Positions 1 to 5,804 of a DNA stretch of 8,870 nucleotides are shown in pieces; position 1 is the first letter of the stretch; each line of letters starts with the position of its first letter. Source of the DNA: an uncultured Flavobacteriales bacterium (lineage in GTDB: Bacteria; Bacteroidota; Bacteroidia; Flavobacteriales; CALTNV01); contig CALTNV010000014.1 in assembly GCA_943845485.1 (NCBI GenBank), positions 1 through 8,870 on the forward strand, written 5' to 3'. A program made the translations under genes and the position numbers. The notes under the pieces were generated by a model. The model did no database searches, was not told the origin of the DNA, and worked only from the letters and a program-made list of their open reading frames with translations.

Positions 1-200
1 AAGAAGATCGATCAATTATGAACGTTACTTTTAATTTAGTTGATCAATCATTAGAAACTAAATTTGATGCTTTATGTGAAGCTAATAACATCAGTGGTAT
101 TAAAGGACATAGAAGTGTTGGAGGCTATAGAGCATCGTTATATAATGCTTTAACAATTGAAAGCGTAAAAGCTTTAATTGGAGTAATGAAGATGATTTAG
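1..200 (+). CDS. serC: Phosphoserine aminotransferase, C-terminal fragment (cut by window edge)
   Basis: SerC is the PLP-dependent enzyme that converts 3-phosphohydroxypyruvate and glutamate to phosphoserine and 2-oxoglutarate in cytosolic serine biosynthesis. Only the last 65 residues are in the window. The frame is open to the left edge (complete codons from base 3, reading EDRSIMNVTF) and stops with TAG at 198-200. The RSxMNVxF stretch and the C-terminal GIKGHRSVGGYRASLYNAL block, followed by a short helix ending in MKMI, match the conserved end of the SerC family (the GH-R-VGG-RAS-YNA pattern). The ATG at 18 is an internal methionine, not the gene start. The gene converges on the YdcF-like gene, with a shared hairpin between them. 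The family assignment is strong; the catalytic lysine and most of the fold lie outside the window. Confidence 0.93.
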   Translation, partial: EDRSIMNVTFNLVDQSLETKFDALCEANNISGIKGHRSVGGYRASLYNALTIESVKALIGVMKMI

Positions 201-212
201 TTATATTTATTT

Positions 213-258
213 TATAAACTAAAAGACTACAATTTTAAATGTAGCCTTTTAGTTTATA
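213..258. terminator. Bidirectional intrinsic terminator between convergent serC and the ydcF-like gene
   Basis: Two 19-nt arms (213-231 and 240-258) are reverse complements with a single mismatch (A226 against C245) around an 8-nt loop. The core is AAAAG(A)CTACA pairing with TGTAG(C)CTTTT. It therefore has an A-tract on one side and a T-tract on the other, as expected of a terminator working in both directions. The stop codon of the minus-strand gene (235-237) lies in the loop and its last codons form the right arm. Termination in either direction is inferred from the structure and the convergent layout. Confidence 0.75.
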
Positions 259-993
259 AACAATCATACCTATTTGCTCGTGTAATAAGTTAGTAAACTG
301 TGAAATGTTTTTTACTGTTGGAATAAAATAATACTCAAAAGAAAATTGAGAAGGATTATCATTATGATAATCTACTGGATAAATATCAAAATTTAATAAT
401 CCTTGCTTTTTAAAACAAGCTTCTGCCCTTTTCATATGAAATGCAGAGGTAATTAATAATGAAGATTTAAGGTTGTTCTGTTTAACAATTTTAGAACTTA
501 GCAAAGCATTCTCATAAGTATTTCTACTTTTATCATCAACTAAAATATCTTTTCTTTTTACACCTAAGTTTATAATAAAATCTTTAATTAAACTAGACTC
601 TTTAATGTTTTGATAATTTACCAAACCTGAACCACCACTGATTAAAATATATTTAATTTTATGCTGATGATATAAATTTACAGCGTACATAATTCTATCA
701 GCCCCTTTATTAAAATTAACCCTATTTAAATCAGTATTATAACCAGAAAAACCACTCAATACGATACCAACATCATATTTTACATTATCAGCTATGGTTT
801 CAGGATTAGGTTCAAAATAATTATATATTTGATCAACCAAAAAACTATTACCCGTAATAAATACCAGAAGAAAAATTGAGATTATCCCTTTTTTAAAAGT
901 TAGTTTTTTTAGGAGCATAAAAAAACATAAAAGAAAAATCCAAATTAAAGGATTTATTAAAAACATCAATAATTTTGACAGATAAAAAAACAT
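235..993 (-). CDS. Membrane-anchored YdcF/ElyC/SanA family (DUF218) protein
   Basis: The product has 252 residues. Two hydrophobic segments at about residues 5-28 and 35-53 anchor it in the inner membrane, and a single DUF218 domain fills about residues 73-250. Family motifs are visible in order: a beta strand plus turn (YDVGIVLSGF, 73-82), GADRI..A..LY (97-108), ILISGGSG (116-123), KSRNTYENA (155-163), LLITSAFHMKRA (179-190, with H186 and R189), PVDYH (206-210) and the closing HEQIGMIVYKLKG (238-250). This order and the two N-terminal segments resemble E. coli ElyC and SanA, which are linked to envelope and peptidoglycan-precursor integrity; no defined reaction is established. The first motif reads SGF where many members have a glycine-rich GGG. 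The ATG at 993 gives the full two-helix N-terminus. It lies just downstream of the reductase gene's terminator, and no convincing promoter of its own is seen in the 58-bp gap, so it may depend on read-through. The precise role is unknown. Confidence 0.85.
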   Translation of the reverse strand: MFFYLSKLLMFLINPLIWIFLLCFFMLLKKLTFKKGIISIFLLVFITGNSFLVDQIYNYFEPNPETIADNVKYDVGIVLSGFSGYNTDLNRVNFNKGADRIMYAVNLYHQHKIKYILISGGSGLVNYQNIKESSLIKDFIINLGVKRKDILVDDKSRNTYENALLSSKIVKQNNLKSSLLITSAFHMKRAEACFKKQGLLNFDIYPVDYHNDNPSQFSFEYYFIPTVKNISQFTNLLHEQIGMIVYKLKGYI

Positions 994-1005
994 ATTTTAC
1001 AAATT

Positions 1006-1029
1006 AAAAAGCCACCTTAAAGGTGGCTT
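1006..1029 (-). terminator. Intrinsic terminator of the PaaE-like reductase gene
   Basis: Perfect inverted repeat AAGCCACCTT (1009-1018) and AAGGTGGCTT (1020-1029). In RNA this is most likely an 8-bp GC-rich stem with a 5-nt loop. On the minus strand the stem runs directly into a five-T tract (A1006-1010 on the plus strand), the usual intrinsic terminator form, 23 nt past the reductase stop codon. The plus strand has no T-tract on the other side, so the structure is oriented for minus-strand transcription. Confidence 0.88.
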
Positions 1030-1051
1030 GAATGTGATAAATAAGATTATA

Positions 1052-2131
1052 TTAATATTCATCAAAGTTTAATACTACTCTTTCGCTTCTTGGATGACAT
1101 TGACAAGCTAAAACATAACCTTCATCAACTTCATCTTGCTCTAATGCATAATTTACATCCATATGAACCTTCCCCTCAGTAACTTTAGCCTTACATGAAC
1201 AACAAACTCCTCCTTTACAAGAAAATGGTAAATCAGCTCCTAAATCTAATCCTAAATCAAGAATATTTTTACCTTTATAATCTAAATCAAAAGTAGTTTC
1301 CTCATCATCCATAATCACAGTAACCTTACTAACACCAGTTTCTATAGTTGTTTCAGCAGCAGAATTTGTATGATCGGCATTTGGAGCAGCGGTAGTTGGT
1401 GTCGTAAACAATTCAAAATGAATATTTTTTTCATCAACCCCTTTAGAGGTGAATAAATTAGATACATTATGAATCATTTGCTCTGGCCCACAAGTCATAA
1501 TATCACTGATTGTTAGATTATCTAAATCTTTTGATACTATTTCTGAAAGTTTAGCCTCATCAATTCTTCCTGAATTGTAAGCTCCTAAAGAATTATCTTG
1601 TGAAAAGAAATATTGGATATGTAAATTAGAATAAATAGCTTTTAAAGATTCTAATTCATTATAAAAAATAGTATTGTCTTGTGTTTTATTACCGTAGTAT
1701 AAATAAACATTAGACTGCGCTTCTTCTTTTAAAATACTTTTAACATTTGAAATAATTGGTGTTATTCCAGAACCTGCAGCAAAAAAAACATAATTTTCTT
1801 TGTTAGTTGAATTTGGGGTTAAACCAAAAGATCCTTGAGGATGAGTTACCTCAATAACATCTCCTTCTTTTAGCTGATCTACAGCAAAAGTTGAAAATAA
1901 ACCACCTTCAATTTTCTTAATGGCAACCTTTAATATATTTTCAAAAGGAGCTGTACAAATTGAATAAGATCTTCTTAACTCTTCGCCATTTAATTTGTGT
2001 TTCAAAACTAAATATTGCCCTGGTTTAAAAGTAAATTTTGGAGCTAAATCCGTAGGTAATAAAAATTCAATTGAAACCGCATCAATTGTTTCTTTAATAA
2101 TTTTTTTTATTGTTAATTTATAAAATTCCAT
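1052..2131 (-). CDS. PaaE-type FAD/2Fe-2S oxidoreductase (ferredoxin-NADP reductase family)
   Basis: A 359-residue cytosolic electron-transfer flavoprotein, close to the length of E. coli PaaE (about 356), which passes electrons from NADPH to the PaaABC(D) phenylacetyl-CoA epoxidase. Domains in order: an FAD-binding barrel (about 1-105) with the RSYS flavin motif at 54-57; an NAD(P)-binding domain (about 110-240) with AAGSGITP at 118-125, CGPEQM at 214-219 and E240 near its end; a low-complexity Thr/Ala/Asn linker (about 243-265); and a C-terminal plant-type 2Fe-2S domain (about 268-359) with cluster ligands C305, C310, C313 and C343 (C-x4-C-x2-C-x29-C). All expected cofactor residues are present. 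No paaA, B, C or D gene lies nearby, so the electron acceptor cannot be told from context: it may serve another oxygenase or act as a general reductase. It is transcribed divergently from the iron-uptake operon. The ATG at 2131 fits the family N-terminus and sits 20 nt after a -7-like element. Confidence 0.9.
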   Translation of the reverse strand: MEFYKLTIKKIIKETIDAVSIEFLLPTDLAPKFTFKPGQYLVLKHKLNGEELRRSYSICTAPFENILKVAIKKIEGGLFSTFAVDQLKEGDVIEVTHPQGSFGLTPNSTNKENYVFFAAGSGITPIISNVKSILKEEAQSNVYLYYGNKTQDNTIFYNELESLKAIYSNLHIQYFFSQDNSLGAYNSGRIDEAKLSEIVSKDLDNLTISDIMTCGPEQMIHNVSNLFTSKGVDEKNIHFELFTTPTTAAPNADHTNSAAETTIETGVSKVTVIMDDEETTFDLDYKGKNILDLGLDLGADLPFSCKGGVCCSCKAKVTEGKVHMDVNYALEQDEVDEGYVLACQCHPRSERVVLNFDEY

Positions 2132-2151
2132 AAGTCTTTATTTGAATTTAA

Positions 2152-2159
2152 CAAAGTTA
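2152..2159 (-). promoter_or_regulatory. Candidate -7 promoter element for the PaaE-like reductase gene
   Basis: The minus strand reads TAACTTTG, an exact match to the Bacteroidota -7 consensus TAnnTTTG, 20 nt upstream of the reductase ATG. This leaves a leader of about 15 nt. The -33 position has a T-rich stretch but no clean TTTG at the usual spacing, so the assignment rests mainly on the -7 element and its position. Confidence 0.5.
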
Positions 2160-2166
2160 CAAATTT

Positions 2167-2177
2167 CTAATCATTAG
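2167..2177. promoter_or_regulatory. Operator-like palindrome CTAATCATTAG
   Basis: A perfect 5-1-5 palindrome lying 7 nt upstream of the reductase -7 element, where a bound repressor would block RNA polymerase. Its core TAATCATTA is contained in the 19-bp E. coli Fur consensus; aligned over 2160-2178, I count 12 of 19 matches. A partial copy, CTAATGATT, occurs at 2211-2219 nearer to fbpA. In such AT-rich DNA a short palindrome of this kind can arise by chance, and the Fur-box definition in Bacteroidota is less settled, so this is only a candidate. Confidence 0.25.
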
Positions 2178-2249
2178 TTAATAAAATTACCTCTGATAAG
2201 GTACTATATTCTAATGATTTTTTAATAAATTCGTAAAAAAATATATCTC

Positions 2250-3302
2250 ATGAAAAATTTATTTTATACAGCTATTTTTTCAGCACTACTTGTTAGCTGT
2301 TCAAGTTCTGGTACAAACAATAAACAAAATGATACCGATACTTTAATTAAAAACGAATTAAACATCTATACATTAAGACATTATGAGGTAGATGAAAAAA
2401 TTTATAAAGCTTTTGAAAAAGAAACAGGTATTAAAGTTAAAGCTCATAAAGGGAAATCAGATGATATATTATTTAAACTAAAAAATGAAGGTAATCTTTC
2501 AACTGCAGATTTACTTTTAACCTCTGATGCAGGTAAGATGGAAAGAGCAAAAAATGATGGTTTACTTCAACCTTTTACAACAAAAGGGTATGACACATTA
2601 GTACCATCTAATTTTATAGATAGTAATCATTACTGGATAGCTATTACTGCAAGAGCAAGAGCTATTGTTTATGATAGTTTAAGAACAAAACCATCAGAAA
2701 TAATTAGTTTTGAAAACTTAGCTAATCCAGAATTCAAAGGTCAAATATTAGTGCGTTCATCAGAAAGTAGTTATAACCAAAGTTTAATGGCAGGTATGAT
2801 TGCACATTTAGGCTATGATGATGCTAAAATTTGGGCTCAAAATATTGTTAACAATATGGCTAGAGAGCCAAAAGGAAATGATAGAAGTCAGGCTAAAGCA
2901 GTAAGTGCTGGTGTTGGTAACATTGCTATAATGAATACTTATTACATAGGAAAAATGTTACAAAATGAAAATACGCAAGAAAAAGAAGTAGCAGAAAAAT
3001 TAAGTATTTATTATCCTAATCAAAATTCTTATGGTACGCACGTAAATGCGAGTGTAGCAGGTATAACAAAATATGCTCCTCATAAAGAGAATGCTGAAAA
3101 ATTTATTCAATTTTTATTAGCCATAGAACAGCAAGAACTTTTAATGAATGCAAATCATGAATTTCCAGTTGTAAACAATGTAGAATATTCTAAAATGTTA
3201 AAATCATTAGGAACATTTAAAATGGATACTTTACACTTAAGCAACTTAGGAAAATATCATGAAGATGCTTTAAAGATATTTAATGAAGTTAACTGGAATT
3301 AA
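2250..3302 (+). CDS. fbpA: Ferric iron ABC transporter substrate-binding lipoprotein (FbpA/FutA type)
   Basis: A 350-residue lipoprotein that captures Fe(III) in the periplasm and delivers it to the FbpB permease. The N-terminus is a lipoprotein signal, with a hydrophobic stretch (4-15) and lipobox LVSC whose Cys17 would be lipidated. The mature part is a two-lobed binding protein of the FbpA/AfuA/FutA family: NIYTLRHYEVD (38-48), DLLLTSDAGK (87-96), LVRSSESSYNQSLMAGMIAH (167-186), KGNDRSQAKAVSAG (208-221), NTYYIGK (229-235) and YGTHVNASVAGITK (261-274). The expected iron ligands are present as H44, Y45, Y175, Y231 and Y232, the His plus four Tyr set I recall for cyanobacterial FutA1, with the same spacing. 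The ATG at 2250 gives a complete signal peptide. The 3' end overlaps fbpB by 20 nt, indicating an operon. Iron-repressed expression is typical of the family but is not proven here. Confidence 0.94.
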   Translation: MKNLFYTAIFSALLVSCSSSGTNNKQNDTDTLIKNELNIYTLRHYEVDEKIYKAFEKETGIKVKAHKGKSDDILFKLKNEGNLSTADLLLTSDAGKMERAKNDGLLQPFTTKGYDTLVPSNFIDSNHYWIAITARARAIVYDSLRTKPSEIISFENLANPEFKGQILVRSSESSYNQSLMAGMIAHLGYDDAKIWAQNIVNNMAREPKGNDRSQAKAVSAGVGNIAIMNTYYIGKMLQNENTQEKEVAEKLSIYYPNQNSYGTHVNASVAGITKYAPHKENAEKFIQFLLAIEQQELLMNANHEFPVVNNVEYSKMLKSLGTFKMDTLHLSNLGKYHEDALKIFNEVNWN

Positions 3303-4887
3303 AAATTATTTCAAGAATAATGTAGGATGGAAATTATTTTCCATCCTTTTTCTTTGTGTCATTATTTTACCTTTACTATTATTAGTTTCTCCTTTACTTT
3401 CTAATGAAAGTTCATCCGTATTAAAGCAATTAAACAATACCTTACCAAGTTATATTTTCAATACGTTTTATCTTGTTGCATTTAGTGTGCTGTATGCTTT
3501 AATATTAGCAATAATTCCAGCTTATTTAATCTCAAACTATCATTTTTTTGGCTCAAAAACTATAGAGAAACTACTCTATTTTCCATTAACTATCCCTTCT
3601 TATTTAGCTGCAATATGTTACAGTGGTTTTTTTGATTATTCAGGAATATTATATAAAGTAATAAAAAACACATCAACTGGAAAACAATTCTATGTTGATG
3701 TAATGAACATTCATTACCTAGCTTTTATATTAGCACTAGTACTTTATCCATACATATATATAGTCGCAATTAATAGCTTTAAAAACACTAGTAAATCATA
3801 TAAAGAAATTGGGGAAAGCTTTGGTTTTAGTCCTTTAAAAATATTCAGAAAAATTGATTTACCTTTAGCAACACCAGCAATTATTTCTGGTACTTTACTT
3901 ATTGTAATGGAAGTAGTAAACGACTATGGAGCAGCTAAATATTTTGGTGTTCCAACTTTTACAACAGGAATATTTAAATCTTGGTTTTCTTATGGCGATT
4001 TAAAATCTGCTATTATTTTATCTTTAATATTAATTGGTTTTGTAATTTTTATATTATTCTTAACCCATTTAATTACCAAGAATAAAAAATATATTAGCGC
4101 TAACAATAGCACCTCTTTTAAAAAAAGAAAAACAGGAAAAATGAAGAGTGTTATTTTTGTTTTAATAACAGCTTTACCATTTATATTAGGTTTTGTCATT
4201 CCAACCTTACAACTAATTGATTGGGCTTGCTACAGCATTCATTTTATTTTTGAAGAAAGATTTCATAATGTATTAATAAATACATTATCACTTTCTCTTT
4301 TTAGTGCTATTGCTATTAGCATACTCGCTATTGTATTTAGTTACGGTTTATATGTAATTAATGATCATTTAATTACAAAGTATAAAAAAGTAGCAATTAT
4401 AGGATATTCAATTCCTGGGGCAATTATTGCAGTTTCAATCATTTTATTTTCAACTATAATCGATAGATACTTCAATGTAAATTTATTTTCAGGATCTATA
4501 GTCTTTTTAATCTATGCTTACATCATCAGGTTTTTTGCAATACCATTTACCCCTATTAATAGTAGTTTAGAAAAACTACCTTTTAATTATTACGAATTAG
4601 GAAAAACAAACGGATTAAATGATTTAAAAATATTCTTCTCTATTCATTATAAAATGATTAAAGAGGTATTTTATATTTCAGTTGTTTTCATTTTTATTGA
4701 CATTATCAAAGAGCTTCCACTAACAATTATATTACGCCCAGATAATTTTAATACATTATCAACTTTAGCTTTTGAATATGCCAGCGATGAGATACTCACT
4801 AAATCCGCTATACCCTCTCTTGTAATTATTTTATTTGGTTGTATAGGAATATTATTAATGTTTAAAACAAAATCAAAGAATGGATAA
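3283..4887 (+). CDS. fbpB: Ferric iron ABC transporter permease (fused double permease, FbpB)
   Basis: A 534-residue inner-membrane protein with two homologous permease halves in one chain, as in FbpB/SfuB-type iron importers. About twelve hydrophobic segments are visible, with a charged cytoplasmic linker around 265-288 between the halves. Each half carries an EAA-type loop that docks on the ATPase: E175-IGESFG followed by LPLATPAI (about 175-205), and E438-LGKTNG in a degraded second loop (about 438-468). The segment EVVNDYGAAKYFGVPTFTTG (210-229) is characteristic of the first half of iron permeases, and IIKELPLTIILRP (474-486) is its counterpart in the second half. The ATG at 3283 lies inside the end of fbpA (20-nt overlap) and is the only start that preserves the first membrane segment. 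The gene overlaps fbpC by 8 nt. Together these imply translational coupling of all three transporter genes. Confidence 0.93.
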   Translation: MKLTGIKNYFKNNVGWKLFSILFLCVIILPLLLLVSPLLSNESSSVLKQLNNTLPSYIFNTFYLVAFSVLYALILAIIPAYLISNYHFFGSKTIEKLLYFPLTIPSYLAAICYSGFFDYSGILYKVIKNTSTGKQFYVDVMNIHYLAFILALVLYPYIYIVAINSFKNTSKSYKEIGESFGFSPLKIFRKIDLPLATPAIISGTLLIVMEVVNDYGAAKYFGVPTFTTGIFKSWFSYGDLKSAIILSLILIGFVIFILFLTHLITKNKKYISANNSTSFKKRKTGKMKSVIFVLITALPFILGFVIPTLQLIDWACYSIHFIFEERFHNVLINTLSLSLFSAIAISILAIVFSYGLYVINDHLITKYKKVAIIGYSIPGAIIAVSIILFSTIIDRYFNVNLFSGSIVFLIYAYIIRFFAIPFTPINSSLEKLPFNYYELGKTNGLNDLKIFFSIHYKMIKEVFYISVVFIFIDIIKELPLTIILRPDNFNTLSTLAFEYASDEILTKSAIPSLVIILFGCIGILLMFKTKSKNG

Positions 4888-5800
4888 ATTAGTGGTGAAA
4901 AACTTAAAACATCATTTTAATGATACTTTTACATTAGGTCCTATACATTTTGAGGTTAACAACACCTCTTCATTAGCAATTTTGGGTGAAAGTGGATCTG
5001 GAAAATCAACACTTTTAAGGTCAATCATTGGTTTTGAAAGCATTGATACTGGGCAAATTATTTTAAATAATAATACAATAGCAAATAACAATAAATCTCT
5101 ATCTCCAAGTAAAAGAAATATAGGTATCGTATTTCAAGACTATGCTTTACTCCCACACTTAACAGTAAAAGAAAATATTCATTTTGGTACAAAATGGTCA
5201 AAAGTAAATCAAGATGATTTTAATCAATTAGTAGATTTAGTAAAAATTAAAAATCAACTAAATAAATATCCTCACGAATTATCAGGTGGACAAAAGCAGA
5301 GAGTAGCCATTACAAGAGCTTTACTTAAAAAACCTGACTTATTGTTACTTGATGAACCTTTTAGTAGTCTAGACCAAGCTTTACAGGCTTCTTTAAGAAA
5401 AGAAATTAAAAAAATATTACACCAAGCCAATATTCCTTTTATATTGGTAACTCACGATATTAATGATGCCATTGAAATTGCAGATAAAATTTTAATTTTA
5501 AAAGATGGCAATCAAATACAATATGGTTCGGTAAAAGAATTATATAACAACCCTAAAAATCGATATATTTCTAATTTCTTTTCAAAAACATTTGTAGATG
5601 ATGATCAAAAGTATTTTAGATCGGAAGATATTTTTATTAGTGATACGGGAAATGAAACAGGAAAAGTACGATCTATCAGTGATTATGGTAGATTTAAGAG
5701 TGTAATCATTGAATGGAAAGATGATTTTATAGAAACGACAAGTGAAAATTCTTTTAATCGCGGAGATTTGATTAAATTTGATATCCTAAATAAATTTTGA
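4880..5800 (+). CDS. fbpC: Ferric iron ABC transporter ATP-binding protein (FbpC)
   Basis: A 306-residue cytoplasmic ATPase that powers the FbpB channel. All nucleotide-binding motifs are intact: Walker A GESGSGKST (36-44), Q-loop at Q86 in FQDYALLPHLTV, signature LSGGQKQR (134-141), Walker B LLLLDEP with D158 and catalytic E159, D-loop SSLD (162-165) and switch His192 in VTHD. The remaining part, from about residue 237, contains FRSEDIFI (246-253) and GKVRSISDYGRFKSVII (261-277), consistent with one short TOBE-like regulatory domain. That is shorter than the C-terminal part of many FbpC/PotA-type ATPases, which run to about 350 residues. The start overlaps the end of fbpB by 8 nt. Fe(III) specificity is inferred from the neighbours, because ATPases of this class resemble one another across substrates. 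Confidence 0.93.
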   Translation: MDKLVVKNLKHHFNDTFTLGPIHFEVNNTSSLAILGESGSGKSTLLRSIIGFESIDTGQIILNNNTIANNNKSLSPSKRNIGIVFQDYALLPHLTVKENIHFGTKWSKVNQDDFNQLVDLVKIKNQLNKYPHELSGGQKQRVAITRALLKKPDLLLLDEPFSSLDQALQASLRKEIKKILHQANIPFILVTHDINDAIEIADKILILKDGNQIQYGSVKELYNNPKNRYISNFFSKTFVDDDQKYFRSEDIFISDTGNETGKVRSISDYGRFKSVIIEWKDDFIETTSENSFNRGDLIKFDILNKF

Positions 5801-5804
5801 ATAA

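Larger units (their letters stand above)
2132..2249. promoter_or_regulatory. Divergent intergenic region between the reductase gene and the fbp operon
   Basis: This 118-bp, very AT-rich spacer must hold the promoters of both divergent units. The minus-strand side has a clear -7 match (2152-2159) and a palindrome just upstream of it (2167-2177). For the plus-strand iron operon the best -7 match is TAAATTCG at 2226-2233 (7 of 8 to TAnnTTTG), 16 nt before the fbpA start, but I see no matching TTTG about 19 nt upstream of it, so that promoter is weakly supported. No Shine-Dalgarno-like sequence precedes either start, which is usual for Bacteroidota. Confidence 0.6.

Noticed and set aside
18..200. 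Separate small 60-residue gene starting at the ATG at 18
   Set aside because: The frame is open upstream to the window edge and the preceding codons continue the SerC family sequence, so this Met is internal to serC.
1000..1007. TTAATTTG on the minus strand as the promoter -7 element for the ydcF-like gene
   Set aside because: It fails the second consensus base and lies only 6 nt before the ATG, leaving almost no leader. No matching -33 element is visible.
3990..4199. Minus-strand reading frame of 69 codons
   Set aside because: It lies wholly antisense to the middle of fbpB, whose sequence is clearly conserved there. Its hydrophobic, lysine-rich translation is what the complement of AT-rich membrane-protein DNA produces.
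5700..5804. Hidden frameshifted N-terminus of Pgi inside the end of fbpC
   Set aside because: Both alternative forward frames contain several stops and no segment resembling the missing Pgi helices.
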